Assembly (NCBI RefSeq): GCF_017591425.1 | Contig: NW_024466307.1 | Coordinates: 1,238,001 to 1,302,000 of the forward strand | Length of the DNA stretch: 64,000 bases | Source of the DNA: Ochotona curzoniae | Lineage: Eukaryota; Chordata; Mammalia; Lagomorpha; Ochotonidae | Direction: 5' to 3' | Translations under genes and position numbers: made by a program | Notes under the pieces: generated by a model | What the model was told of the DNA's origin: nothing | What the model saw: only the letters and a program-made list of their open reading frames with translations | Databases searched by the model: none | Part shown: positions 47,815 to 59,689 of the stretch, piece by piece | Layout of the letters: each line of letters begins with the position of its first letter | How positions within the stretch are numbered: position 1 is the stretch's first letter

Positions 47815-47975
47815 TCTTCCGGGTCCCCCATGCAGGTGCAGGGTCCCAAGGCTCTGGGCCGTCCTCGACTGCTTTCCCAGGCCACAAGCAGGGAGCTGGA
47901 TGGGAAGTCAGGCAGCTAGGACACAAACCGGTGCAAATATAGGATGCTGGTGCTTGCAGGTGGAGAATTAGCCTG
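47815..47975 (-). mobile_element. SINE 5' fragment, minus orientation, at the island edge
   Basis: gggtcccccatgcaggtgca, gctttcccaggccacaagca and gagctggatgggaagtcagg are the reverse complement of the SINE body. Confidence 0.75.
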
Positions 47976-47984
47976 TTGAGTCAC

Positions 47985-48110
47985 TGCGTAGGCTCCTGGC
48001 TCCTAGTTTGTATCTGCTCAGCTCCAGCTATTGCGGCCACTTGGCAAGTGAACCAACAGACAAAATCTTTCTCTCTGTAAATCTGCCTTTCCAATAAAAA
48101 TAATTTTAAC
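47985..48110 (+). mobile_element. SINE 3' fragment, plus orientation
   Basis: taggctcctggctcctagtt, ggccacttggcaagtgaacc and ttccaataaaaataatttta. Together with the previous entry it forms a head-to-head pair of SINE pieces. Confidence 0.7.
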
Positions 48111-48337
48111 AGATGCAAAGCATATATTCTTAGAAGAACGGGTAACTTTTTTTCATGACTGAAACCAGTGATGGATTGACCAGAAGAGACCTGGCTCCAA
48201 CACAGTATTGTTAAACATAGTAACTTCAGTGGAGTTCTAACATTCCAATCTCTGCAGAATCTGTATTGAGATGACCATGAGGTTTTCTGACCACGTGTGA
48301 AAGGAGAGATGCTTGCAATCAAAAGAAACATTCACTC

Positions 48338-48620
48338 TCCAAAGCGAGCTGGATCTGTGGGGTCAGGCCGGCCCCACCTTGGGAGGCCCTCGTCTGACTG
48401 GGCATCCCAGCCTGTCGGTGCCTGCGGTCCAGCTTCCTGCCCCAAGCCCGTCCCCTAGAAGGCCCAGGCGGAACTCCTGACTCCTGGCTTCTGCCCGGCT
48501 CAGCCCTGCTTCTGGAGGGCACTTCGTACGTGAACCAGCAGGTGGAAGACTTCCTTTGCTCTCCCTGTCCCTTTCTAACTCTGCCTTTCAAAAGAATAAA
48601 ATCAATCCTTCGAAAAATTG
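48338..48620 (+). mobile_element. Old C-type SINE
   Basis: aagcgagctggatctgtggg, ctcctgactcctggcttctg, tacgtgaaccagcaggtgga, tctaactctgcctttcaaaa and gaataaaatcaatccttcg. It lies against the possible retrocopy piece at 48621-48755. Confidence 0.65.
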
Positions 48621-48755
48621 TGTTTGCCCATTTGATGTCTGCCTGAATCTGCTTCTCTTTTGCTTCCTCAATAGCCTGTTGATTAGAAGCAGGTTGCTTC
48701 CGCTCTGGACTGAGAACAGACCTTGCCAAAAATGTCTTTTCTCCCTGCATCACTG
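48621..48755 (-). pseudogene. Possible retrocopy fragment, source unknown
   Basis: On the minus strand a short open frame reads MMQGEKTFLARSVLSPERKQ, then a charged helix-like run with ASNQQAIEEAKEKQIQADIK. This has the look of real protein rather than a chance frame. I do not recognise the parent gene. It is cut off by the SINE on its 3' side, lacks a visible poly(A) and splice context, and may be coincidence. Confidence 0.3.
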
Positions 48756-48759
48756 TGTC

Positions 48760-50265
48760 CCTAAGTTAAGATCCAGAAGTCCGATACTAGAGTAAATAAT
48801 ACAGCGGAAGTTTTGACAGACCTTGGAAGATGCCTGACCCAAAAGGAGGGTGCCAGCGTGTCTTCCATCAGAATCCCTCTGGTCACATGCCCTTCCTGGC
48901 TCTGAGCACTGTAAATCATTCTAGTGTTTACTAATCTGATTGGCAAAAACCTCACAGTAAAATGCTCATGTAAATTTGCATCTCATTTATTGTAGCTAAG
49001 TAGACTGTGAAATTTATTCGAATAGGACATGTTTGAGACGATAGTCGTAAATTTGCTGGAGCACACATGTAAATCAAAAATTTCTCAGGGAAACAGTGAT
49101 ATATTTTGATCCTAAATAAGACAATTAAATCATACAGTCAGTGACTGCTTGAGTTTTTCTTCTATTATACAGGCTTGTCATTTGGTAATTCTAAGATGGA
49201 TATTCATTTTATTGATTCCTAGACACACTGTAGATGATGCTAACATTTTCTGATATCCTAGGACAGTGTAAGTTGTAACAACTGTTTCAAAGCATTGTAG
49301 GAAACCTGAATGTGTCTCCCGTAACAAGGAACAAGATGCTGCAGAACTAGTTGGAGGAGTGGAGACAGACTCCTGGCGTGGGGCGTGGGTGTGCTTGCCC
49401 AACACACAGCCGGTCACTCACATGGGTGGGTAGAAGGGTGGGTAGTTATCTGCAAGGTTCAGAGCAGGAGCCCCTGGCAGCCACAGCTTTGCTCCCAGGC
49501 TCCGAGGGAAGCTGGGGTGCTGGGGCCAAGAGGGGCTTGTTCAGCTCCTGACCACAACCTGCCGTTCGCTGTCGCTGATGTGGCTCAGCACAGAATGCTT
49601 GTGACAGCCAAGAGGGCTTCAGTCAAGCTGAGGACTAACTGTGGGTGGTGGGCCTGACTTCCAGGGCGTGAGAGCCTGCGAGAAGAGGTGAGCCCCCACA
49701 CTGCTCATGGAGATGGCATTTACTGCAGTAGTTTCCTGGGCCAGTGGTATCACTGCTGCTAAAGGCAGAGCAAGGATGTCTCGAGCTAGGAGTAAGGGAC
49801 TAGGTCCTGGTGATACCCTGTGTCTGCTGTAGGGACCGTTTACTAGGGGGAACAGCTAGAAGAACACTGGCCACCAGAGGTGGGCCTTCGGCATAGCAGT
49901 TAAGGTGCTTCCCAGGACACCTGTGCTATCCTGCCTGGGACGTCTGAGACCCCCACTACCAAAAGCCTTCCATGCCCAGGGCCATCATATTATGGGGAGT
50001 GGTATTTGCATGTAACCCATGCACATGTTCCCATATACTTTAAGTAATCTGCAGATTGCATATAATGCCTAATATAATATGAAGATATAAACCATTGTTA
50101 TACTGTTTCCTTAGGAAAAATAACAAAGAAAAAAATTTATTTAATATCTTCATCCTGTAATTGTCAGAATCTGCAGATACATACATGGAATGTGGTATTA
50201 CATTTTATCATTATTATGTATGTAGACATAGGTTTTGTATAGGCTACATTAAAAAATGTGTCTGC
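48760..50265. other. AP3B1-SCAMP1 intergenic segment
   Basis: No gene seen. A weak SINE-like head (ggccttcggcatagcagtta) occurs at about 49885-49990 without a body. Confidence 0.45.
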
Positions 50266-50267
50266 CA

Positions 50268-50322
50268 GGACCCGGCACAGTAGCCTAGCAGCTAAAGTCC
50301 TCGCCTTGCACACGCCAGATGT
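50268..50322 (+). mobile_element. SINE 5' end only
   Basis: gacccggcacagtagcctag and ctaaagtcctcgccttgcac stop abruptly at cacgccag. Such heads usually continue to a body, so the rest has been deleted or the copy was joined to the following sequence. Confidence 0.75.
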
Positions 50323-50604
50323 CTCCCCAGGAAACCACAGGACCAAATACGCCATTTTGGAGCAGCTTTCAACCGATCCCAGTGCTGGCTCTTTGGTGAG
50401 GAACTGCGTCTTCCACCCTTGCCATCGCTGCACCCCACGCGGTCCTCACCACAGTCAGGAAGGGGTATTGGTGCTCATGTTCGTGTGAATAATGCTGACG
50501 ACCAAGTTCATGCAGTGAAAATCAAGTATTTCACTCAACCTATCGACTCTGAGGAATTTTTGTCTGAATTATGTGCAGAGTTTGGCAAAGGCTATAACCT
50601 TTAA
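50323..50604 (+). pseudogene. Possible retrocopy fragment, source unknown
   Basis: Immediately after a truncated SINE head, the plus strand carries protein-like sequence. Its last part reads DDQVHAVKIKYFTQPIDSEE then FLSELCAEFGKGYNL and a stop at 50602-50604. Upstream the frame is proline/serine-rich and not convincing. The 3' flank has AATAAAA at 50669 but no long A tail. The parent is not recognised, and this may be a decayed copy or chance. Confidence 0.3.
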
Positions 50605-51845
50605 TTAACTGAGAGAGCATGAAACATATTTGGGATTTTTGTTTGCATGTCATAATTGCAATCAAGGTAATAAAATTGCTCTCAAGCACCCACTCCTGTT
50701 ACATTAGCATATACAGTTAATGTGAAATCCCAGCTAATATAGTCTCCCGTCTTTCCATGTTTCTTGATTGTTAAGGTTAATAGCAAAGGCCTGCATTCAT
50801 TAGAATAACATTGTACTAAAAATATAATCCGTCCCAATTAGCGGAAGAGCGCCTGTCTGGTGTCTGTAATCCCAGATTCGGGCAGCAGAGAGCGCTGTTT
50901 TCACAGAAACCATGAGACGCAAATACCGTACCACTCAATTTTTCTACATTAAAAGTCCTTTTTTCTCCTTTGCCCTTTCTTTTAGGAGCACATTTGGCCC
51001 TAGAGTTCAGCGCTATCTGTTTGCTTATTCAGTTTTTCGCTCTGTAAGTGGGTCCTCTTTTATCATGACAAGCGACAACGTCCCCCAGTGGACACTTCCA
51101 TCATTATTCCATTTTACAGGGAAACTATCTCTCCTGGCTCGTGCAGGGAGAGCGCACCTTGACCGGCCAAGTCCCAGATGAGCACCACGTACACCACGCG
51201 GCCGAAGGCGGGAAGAGGGGAGCTCAGCCGGGGCCCAGGCATCCTGTGCGGAGCCCTTGGCTCAGATGCCCTCCCGCCACCTTCAGTCCTGTGATGTCCC
51301 GGGGCCAGGGCCAGTGCTCACTGGGGCCAGCCCAAGGCCTCGGCCACCTGTCCCTCCCGCCTTGCCGGGCAGTGGACGGATCCAGGGCGTGCTGTTTAGC
51401 TGCCCTGGTCCTTAGCAGGCCGCAGGGGTCTCCAGGAGCACACAGGTACTCTAGCAGGATGTGTGGCATTCCAGCACCGCCCACACACCCCGGGGTGAAG
51501 GCACCACGGGGCAGTGGCCAACGGCCTTAGTTCTCTCACCTGTCCACAGAGTGAGCGGGGTGCAGGGCTTCTTGGACCCAGGGCTTGCCAGCCCGCTGGG
51601 TGCCCACTCAGCCAGTGCAGCTGGTCAGTTGGCCCACTTCAGCTTCCGTGTGGAGAGGGGTGTAGAACCCCTGCACGTTTTTTATCCCTTGCTTTTCCTC
51701 ATCCTCTGCAGCTCCCTTCTCCACGTCTGTCTTTCCACTGGACCAGGAAGAAAGACCCAGGAACACAGCTTCTTAGAATAAAGGCCATCTGTATTCTTTT
51801 CTCTGCTCGGCTGATGTGTTCCTTCACGGGTGGTCGGCGAACCTA
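50605..51845. other. Intergenic segment, no recognised gene
   Basis: Includes a GC-richer part (51150-51600) with overlapping frames on both strands but no domain or splice structure that I can support. Confidence 0.45.
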
Positions 51846-51897
51846 ACACTGGCATTGCAGGCAGAGGCTTAACCCGCTATGCAAGGTGCTGGCCCCA
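51846..51897 (-). mobile_element. SINE 5'-end fragment, minus orientation
   Basis: gcaggcagaggcttaacccg and ctatgcaaggtgctggcccc are the reverse complement of an older SINE head. Confidence 0.6.
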
Positions 51898-51899
51898 AA

Positions 51900-52900
51900 A
51901 TATCACATAGTACACGATTCTGTTTGTTCTAGAAATGTCCAGCACAGGCGAATCCACAGACAGAAAGCAAGCAAGTGGTTGTTGAGGACTTGAGAGGGGA
52001 AGGGCGAAAGAATGAGGAGCACCATGCCACGCATCAGGGCTTTGCGATGGCCGGAAGTCCCCGAACTGTGGCAGAACCTCAAACTTGCAGGGAGTCCAGG
52101 CACTGTGGGATAGAATCCCAGAGGTGAGCTCGCCGGACCGGGTCTCCAGTGGGTCATTTGGATGGCAGCTTTCCTGCAAGCTGCGAGCAGATCCCCTCCC
52201 TCCACCAGGAAGGAGGACAGGCTTCCCCAGAGCCTGGCCGACAGAGCACGGTCGCATTTTCAGAATTCTGTTAAACAGCTGGATTGAAAACATGTCACCC
52301 TAGTGTAGTTTTAATTTGTGTCTCTCTCAATACGAGTGCAATTGTCCTTTTGCAGCCCACTCCCTGCGGATGGGACTTAGGCCGCTGGGAACGGTGGCTG
52401 GAGCTGCAGGCTCTGGCACGCTGGCTTCTGCAGCTCAGGCCTGTCCAGCAGCTCCAGCTTTTGCCCCACCCCCAGCTCTGCCTGTAATTATTCAAGTTAG
52501 TAATGGGTCTCTTTGGCAACAAACTGAACCTCTACAGAAAATGAGCCAAGGGCTGTTAAAAGAGAATAAAAGTGGAATTTTTAGCCTTTGAGTTTGAGCT
52601 TTCGAAAGCTTCCCCTCCCCAAAAGGCTCCAGCCTCTCTCCAAATTTCTGATGCCAACGTACCTCTGATCCAAACACGCGATTTTGCTCCAGGGCTGAGC
52701 TAACGCGCAGCTCTTCCAGCAAGAACAACGGCGGGTGCAGACGCGTTCCTTCCTCAGCAGTCTGTCTCTGCAGCAGGGTGTGTCAACTCCGATTGCCAAA
52801 CATGACCCCTTTCTGGACAGAAAATCAGATCCTAATGAAAATCCCCCTGCGGAGCTCCGTTATAAACCTGCCTTGCCAGTGGTCTCTGGCTGCTCATTTC
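51900..52900. other. Intergenic segment, no recognised gene
   Basis: Frames on both strands are short and unconserved. No repeat family identified. Confidence 0.45.
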
Positions 52901-52902
52901 TT

Positions 52903-53195
52903 TTAAAGATTTTTTTTTTAAATTTTATTTATTTTAGTTGAAAAGCAGAGGAGAGAAAGACAGAGAGAGCTATCTTCCACCCACTGGTTCGCACCCCAAA
53001 TGGCTGCAGCGGCTGGAGCTGAGCTGATCTGAAGCCAGGAGCTTCTTCCAGGTCTCCCACGTGGGTGCAGGGGCCCATGGCTTCAGGTCAGATTCACCTT
53101 CTTTCGCTGGAGTTTCAACAGGTAGCTGGATTAAAAGGGCAACAACCTGGACTCAAACCAGCGTCAATATAGGAGGCTGCTCCAGGACAGGTGAG
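52903..53195 (-). mobile_element. Old C-type SINE, minus orientation
   Basis: T-rich tail, tttattttagttgaaaagca, ttccacccactggttcgcac, gtctcccacgtgggtgcagg and actcaaaccagcgtcaatat. The head is partly lost. Confidence 0.75.
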
Positions 53196-53692
53196 TGAAG
53201 TTGAATCTCAGGTTGTAGATGAGTAATTTTTACTAAAAGTATGTTCTATGCAACATCTGGGAGTTACCTACACTAAAAATTATCTGTTGCTTATCTGAAA
53301 TCCAAGCCTACTGAGTCATTCTGTACTTTTATCAAGCAACCTTACATGAATTAAAAGGTGTCAGGAATAATTGAGCAGATTACAAGAAGATGCTTAAATG
53401 GAGAAATTATTTTATTAATCTACACTGCGGCCATCATCCACATTTTCAGGATGGCGCACGCTAAGAATACACAGCCTTTTATGCCCCCAAAAGACCCCAG
53501 ATGTCATACAAAGGTTTCATTAATCCTTATCTTTTGTGAAGCCAGCAATCTTAGAGAAGGGAGCAGAGATTCACATAGAGTCTTAGTATGCTTTGATTTG
53601 TTACTTGTAACTCATAGGCAGAGAGAGGAAGATGGCATTGAGGCCAGGGACATTCTCTGCTGTTTAACCAGAGGGAGGCACACAGGAGAGCA

Positions 53693-53790
53693 GTGCCCGC
53701 CGGAAGGCAGGCGCAGCTCCCCACTGGTGCCCGCGGGAAGGCAGGCGCAGCTCCCCGCCAGTGCCCACCGGAAGGCAGGCACAGGGCTGT
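53693..53790. repeat. 34-bp tandem repeat, three copies
   Basis: Units begin at 53693, 53727 and 53761 (gtgcccgccggaaggcaggc then gcagctccccactg). The third copy diverges after gcaggcacag. The array fuses into the 3' part of an old SINE. Confidence 0.9.
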
Positions 53791-53922
53791 GCTCCTGGCT
53801 GCAGTCTGGCTCATTCCCAACCAGTGTGGCCATTTGGGGAACAAATCAACAGGTGGAAGACCTTTCGCTCTCTTCCCATCTTTTTCTAACTCTGCTCTTC
53901 AAATAAATAAATCTTTTTAAAA
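53780..53922 (+). mobile_element. Old C-type SINE, 3' part
   Basis: ctgtgctcctggctgcagtc, aacaaatcaacaggtggaag, ctaactctgctcttcaaata and aataaatcttttt. Confidence 0.75.
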
Positions 53923-55508
53923 TCCCAGAACGATTACAAGAAGTATTTTAAGTGCTCAGAAGCCACATGTGGCCAGCAGCTACGGTATTAGACGATGCCG
54001 ACAGAACAGGTCTGTGCTTGCAGACAGAACCCACTTGGCCTGCACCTGATTTAACACCTTGGCATTCTGTGTTATTGTCTTGAACACCTTCACAGCTTTT
54101 TTTCCAAGCATCCATGTAGCAAAGCCATCAGACTGCACATGCATTTTTTGCATAAGGTGTCAGAAATCAAGGCAACTCTTTGCAAGCTGTGGAAGCCTTT
54201 AACCGTGCGTTAGCAAGAACCCCAAGTCCTCCTTCCACACTGAGACAGGCATAGGTGGCAGCTGCTAACGGCAGTTTATTGTATGCTTCTGTGGGTGATG
54301 AGGAGTGCAGAAAGCAGAGAGGAGCTGGCAGATCAAGAGACTCTTCTGGAATGGCAGTGTGGCCAGCAGAATGCAGCACACTGGATCCAGCGCTACCCAC
54401 TGGACGGCAGCAGCTACCCACTGGATCCAGCGCTCAGGATGAGGTGCCAGAGCTCTCGGGTGGGGTGACCCAGTACTCCTTCCTCTGCTGGAGCTCAGCA
54501 TCTGGCCTGACAGCAGGGAGCGCCCAGTTGATGGCAGATTGCAGGAGCCACTGTGTTTGCAGCTGCGTCTTCTTGATAAAATAATTGCTGTTTCAAGTGA
54601 GAAATTATCATGTGGAGTTGAAGCCGAATGCAAAAGTGGCATCTTAGCACAGCTTGACTTAGTGGCGTATAAATAGGTTTGGGGGAAAGGAAGGCTTATG
54701 ATTAAAAAGACCATCATCACAAACAATGGGCAAAAGTGAATGCAACTTAAGCAACAAGGCTCGGGCCACACGTCAAGCCAATGGTCTACACACTGCCCAG
54801 CCATGCTCAGGGTGAGCTCACACACCCTTGCGTGGCCTTTGGGGAGATGCCTTGCTTAGACTAGAAGCTGTAGGCTCAGGGCAACTGGTGGGAGCAGCTG
54901 TGTGTGTGACTGCAAAGGACTTAGGAGGCCTTGGGCCAAGCGTAACCTGTATTTGGCCTGCAATAACGCTTAGTTAGAAAGGATGCTAAGAAGGGAAGGA
55001 GCCGGCACACACATGGGATGCACCAATCTCTCACAGACAAGGCGGCAGCTGGAGCCCTGGCTCTCTCGTGCTGTGATGGCGGCTGCAGGGAAGACCTCCC
55101 AGGACTGCAGAACATTCCTAGGTCCCTGGTTCCAGGTGGGGTTGAAAGGCGTGGCTGGGAGACTTGGAGGATGTGAAGCTGTGCGGCTGGGCCGTGGCAT
55201 CCCCAAGGACAGTAGCCACTGTCAGGCACCCACAGGTCCCACAGGCAGGGCAGGGTGTGCCCTGGGCCTGCTTCACAGTTCTTCACCAGCACATCCCCAA
55301 GTCTCCAGGAAGTTTCTCCCTCTGTTCCCAGCCTGCCTGGTGTTCTGCCCGAGCTTCCTGCAGTTGCCCCAGGAGGTTGGTTGGGAGCGGGATGGAGAGC
55401 TGTGAGCAGGCTTGGGGGAAACGCCTCTGACATCCACCTCACCCCTGGGAGCACCCTGCAGTCGTGGGGGGACTCCGATGGGCTCACGTCTCCCAGCTTC
55501 TCCGCCTG

Positions 55509-55510
<2 letters not shown>
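53923..55510. other. Intergenic segment, no recognised gene
   Basis: A short duplicated block (agctacccactgga / cagcgctacccactgga) occurs at 54388-54430. Frames at 54265-54825 and 54921-55688 on the minus strand are compositional; the latter runs through a GT microsatellite. Confidence 0.45.
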
Positions 55511-55557
<47 letters not shown>

Positions 55558-55562
55558 TGTGT
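55511..55562. repeat. (GT)n microsatellite
   Basis: About 25 GT units with one AT interruption near the right end. Confidence 0.97.
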
Positions 55563-55740
55563 TGTTAGCATCTCCGCGGGGGTGAAGCTCAGCACTTGGG
55601 GGACAAGAGCCGGCTGCTGAAGGCCACTGTCACCCCATCCTTCACTGGGGGCTCCAAGCAGCACTGTGCATGTCCCCAGGAGGTCCACACTGAGACGGCC
55701 TCCCTCATCACGATCATAACCTGCTTAACATACCCCCCTT

Positions 55741-56045
55741 TTAAATTTATCTTTATTGGAAAGTAAGATTTACAGAGAGGAGAAAAAGCAGAGAGGAAGA
55801 TCCTCCATCTGAGGGTTCACTCCCCAAGTGACTGCAACAGCTGGAGCTGCGCTGATCCCAAGCCAGGAACCAGGAACTTCCTCCAGGTCTTCCACATGGG
55901 TGCAGGGTCCCAAGGCTTTGGTGCCGTCCTCGACTGCTTTCCCAGGCCACAGGCAGGGAGCTGGATGGGAAGCGGAGCTGCTGGGATTAGAACTGTTGCC
56001 CATATGGGATCTGGACTTTAACCACTATGCTATTGCACCGGGCCC
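55741..56045 (-). mobile_element. C-type SINE, full length, minus orientation
   Basis: Tail atttatctttattggaaagt at left, head gctattgcaccgggcccaac at right. Flanking aacatacccccctttt and aacattcccttttt look like a degraded duplication. Confidence 0.9.
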
Positions 56046-57790
56046 AACATTCCCTTTTTAAGCACCTTTCCCTTTTACTGGCAAAGCTCCGTAGGTTCTT
56101 TTCCTCAGCTTAGTATGTAAGTAAACATCCGGGAATCAGTTACAGTCTTACTTACAAAGTGAACAAATAAACTTGGAAAGCAGAAGGCTCCTGGGAAGGA
56201 GGGATCCCGGAGCTGGGGCGCCTCCTGAAGGAGGGAGGGAGGCACTGGGGTTTCCTGAAGCGGCCAGGGTTTTGTAGGGTTCCCTGATTTCTCCCTGTCT
56301 GGGCGGGGGCTGCAGAAGACCCTCCCCATCGGTACTCTCTAGCCAATCAGGAGATGGCTGGGCAGTTCCCATGTTGCCCAGGGGAAGGTGTTGTTTTCCG
56401 GGTCACCTAGTGAGGGCCAAAGAGGAGCCTGACAAGTGGTTACTTTCCTTGATAAACAGTGCACCTGCAAACGGTGGGGGGCAGTGGGACGGGGGCTTCA
56501 CCCCATGAGGTTTGCCCCTGGACCGGATGGAAGAGCTGACCCTCCCCTCTCTCTTCCCACTGGGAACACCACTCGGAAACTTCTGGTGCCCATGTTTCTT
56601 GTCACTCATACTCGGCTTTCCAATTCTGGGTTCCCGATACAAGGCGACCTCCTGCAGAGGGTGAATTTGTCAGCTGAGACCACAGGAGGGAGGACGGCCT
56701 CCTTCTTGGGTTGTCAGGGGAGACTGCAGGTCAACTGCCGGACCAGACCAGGGAGAAATTGGAAGCTGCCGTGGAAAGCTGAGACGCTGCTCCTCTGGGC
56801 TGCCGTGCAGCACGTGGCTGTGTCCTGTTCTCTGCCTGAGGCCTCCCGGGGAGAGTTCATGATGAGATGAGGGGGCCTCGGCACTGCATAGTTCCTAGAA
56901 CAAAGTTTAGGAACCTGCCTGTGCCTGGCCTCTGAAACCACCCGGTGTGCAGGGGCGCTTTGAAGTGGGAGAGAGCGCGCGGGGGCTGCGCATGAAAGAT
57001 CAGCGTGCTGGCGACACAGACTGTTGTGGTTTTTCCTTCTCTTCTAAAGCAGCAGCCTGGGACCATGAAACTTTAAACCCGGCATTGAAAGGAGAAGTTG
57101 TAATCCATTAAGTCATTTTTGCAAGCTAGTAACCCCAAGGACTTTTCTGTAGAAGAAGAGCAAGCCAGGAAGGCCCAAAGCTGTGAGGAAGCTTTCTGGG
57201 GACTTTGAGGTTGGAGCAGGTGCTTGCTGGTGTGTGTGAGCCCAGCTGCACACCAGAACCTGAGATGGATGGTCTTCGGGAACTGAATACAACTGGGCGA
57301 GGTTGTCACGGTGGAGCCCCTGTGGTCGAACCATGGTGGGTGTGTAAGTGGAGATGCCAGCAGACTCGTGCCCCCTCTTGCCCTGTGCCTCCTGGATCCC
57401 ACCAGTGAGAACATCCTTCCAGCAGCGGTGCATGCCATCCCAGCCTGGGATTCTCCAGAGCCGTGGGCCAGAATCAACCCTATAGAGTTAGCTCCTCTCA
57501 GGCATTTCATGGCACTGATAAACTGACAGACTAACTGCGGTGCCTTCTGGACTGGTCAGATGAAGGGAGGTGACGCAGGGCGTGTGTGGGAGGGGGCCAG
57601 GACCGGGGCCTTCGTCAGCCACATCCCCGTCTGCGTCTCCCGAGAACTCCGGGCTAAGGAGGGTGAGCCTGCCTGTCTTACATCCGTAGCTGAAACCATC
57701 AGATATGGCTGTGTCCTCCAGGACACACAGGCTTATGTCACCTCCAAAAACACAGCACGGGATGCATCACTTGGGCAACAGGACAAAGAC
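56046..57790. other. Intergenic segment, no recognised gene
   Basis: GC-moderate. Several frames of 70-145 codons overlap on both strands; none shows domain features or splice-flanked conservation that I can recognise. Confidence 0.45.
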
Positions 57791-57794
57791 TTAC

Positions 57795-58085
57795 TTTTAA
57801 AACGGTTTATCTATTTACTTGAAAGGCAGAGCAACGGAAGAGAAACAGAGAGGTAGAGATAGATAGTAGATGGATCAATGCATTTTGTATCTGCTGGCTG
57901 CAGGGCGGGGCTGGGCCAGGCCAGGCCAGGAGCCAGGAACTTCTCTCACATGGAGGCAGGAACCCAGCTGCGACCTTGGGCAATCGGATTTCTCAGGTTC
58001 ATCAGTGGGACGCTGCTTTGGGAGAGGAGCCTCATATGGGAAGTGAGTGGCTTATCCCACATCTCCACGATGCTGGCCCCAGTAA
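57795..58085 (-). mobile_element. Old C-type SINE, minus orientation
   Basis: ttatctatttacttgaaagg, ttctctcacatggaggcagg and tccacgatgctggccccagt appear in reverse-complement order. The middle contains a duplicated ggccaggccagg. Confidence 0.65.
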
Positions 58086-58544
58086 ATCCTAATTTAAGAT
58101 GCTAGAACAAACTCCAGAGACTCTGTGTCACAGTCTCTAAACAGTCCTCAGGTTGATTTTCTTTCCTGACTTCCTCCTGTGTCACCTGTCAGGCTCACCT
58201 CCCATTCTCCCACAGGGCAGGAAGGCAGGCTCACCTCCCTCTCCGCACGGCACTACGTGCTCAAAGTCACCCATTCTTTCATTCATTTCTTGTAGAGTAT
58301 AGGTGACCTGTCTTTGCATTTCTCAATAAAATAGATAAAAATAATTTTTAAAACCCCACAAAACACCCTTCATGCAGTCATGGCAATCAACAAACAAGTT
58401 ATAATCACTTTGCCAACCACTGTGGGTAGCGTAGGAATCACAAAACACAACAAAAGTAATACATGAAACCCTGATCTGTTCTTCAGTTTCAGAACAGTAT
58501 CCACCATAAGAAATAAAATTCAAGTGAGGCACACACATACATGT

Positions 58545-58755
58545 CTGCCTGTTTTAGTCAAGAGGGACAGAGACAGCGCGAGAGCAAGCTCCCACCTGCT
58601 GGTTCAACTCCACAAAGGGCCTGTGACAGCGAAGGCTGAGCCAGGCCGAAGCCAGAAACTGGGCCTGCAGTCCGGGTCTTTCATGCTCCCACGTGTGCAT
58701 GAGCCACCAGCCGCAGAGCTGGCATGCGACTGGAACTTAACACCTGCTTTTGGGA
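58545..58755 (-). mobile_element. Old SINE fragment, minus orientation
   Basis: gcaagctcccacctgctggt, ccaggccgaagccagaaact, catgctcccacgtgtgcatg and cagagctggcatgcgactgg fit the older subfamily. Confidence 0.5.
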
Positions 58756-58799
58756 CGGGGTGTCCAGAGCAATTTATGATCCATTCATGGATTTCACTT

Positions 58800-59685
58800 T
58801 AAGACCTGAAGCTTGAAAAACAGTAGGATAAGGGAAAGCAGCCCGCAGAGGCAACCACAGGCAGCCAGACAGGGAGCCACGAGGAGTGAAGCAGAGGCTG
58901 AGGCAAGGCTCTGACGGATGGGCCATGCGCTGTGTTCCTCCTGCAGTCCACGAGATAGCAAGAGTTTGTGGACAAGGGAAAGAGTGGTTGGTACTAACAT
59001 TTATAATGGGGAGAGCTGTTCAAAGCGCTCTCTGTAAAGAACAGATGATAAGGCCCAAAGGAGTGCTGACATGCATGCATTCTTCCTTCATCCGTCCACA
59101 CACCCATCTACTCACCCACCTCTGCATTTATCCAGCCACCTTCACATCTACCCAGCTGACTTGCCATTGCTATGGCAAACGGAGTTGCAATATGGAAAGC
59201 AGTTCCTGCCTTCTAGGTAATGTGGTGAAGTATGGGAGTTACACAAGGCAATAGCGTCCCGTGACCTACAGCAGGGAGGAGAGCAGGGTGGTCTTCCTGT
59301 AGGAATAGGCAGAGGAGGGGAGGCTGGATGGACTGAGATAGCTAAGACGACTGTGACGCTAGGGAACCATTAGATGGATGTTCAGGAAACAGATCTGCTT
59401 CCCTTTAATACAAAGACACATCAATTCCAAGGCAGTTGCAGTTTTTAAGAACACCATCTCTATACTACTGACACACAGCTAGTTATCAGTTGAGCATAAC
59501 TGAGTCTTTATTCAGGACAAATTAAATGACCTTGATTTTCTCTTCATCAATACCATTTGCGTTTTTATCTTGAGCCGGGAATCTGTTGCTTGGGCAGGGA
59601 AACTGGGTGACTCCCTTCCTGTTCTCTGCAGGCCTCTCTGCTGCCTGTTAGTTTCTTTCTTGCTGCCCAACAAAGAGCTAAAATG
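58800..59685. other. Intergenic segment, no recognised gene
   Basis: Contains a short (CATC/CAYC)-type stretch at 59080-59165. No gene seen. Confidence 0.4.
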
Positions 59686-59689
59686 TAGC

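Noticed and set aside
47048..47926. 292-codon minus-strand frame and 186-codon plus-strand frame across the AP3B1 CpG island
   Set aside because: They run through exon 1, the 5' UTR, the 42-bp repeat and a SINE fragment, and are rich in Ala/Arg/Pro/Gly. They are produced by base composition. The real coding part is 47273-47400.
54921..55688. 255-codon minus-strand frame
   Set aside because: It includes a (CA)n microsatellite translated as a Thr/His run. Nothing else in it resembles a known family.
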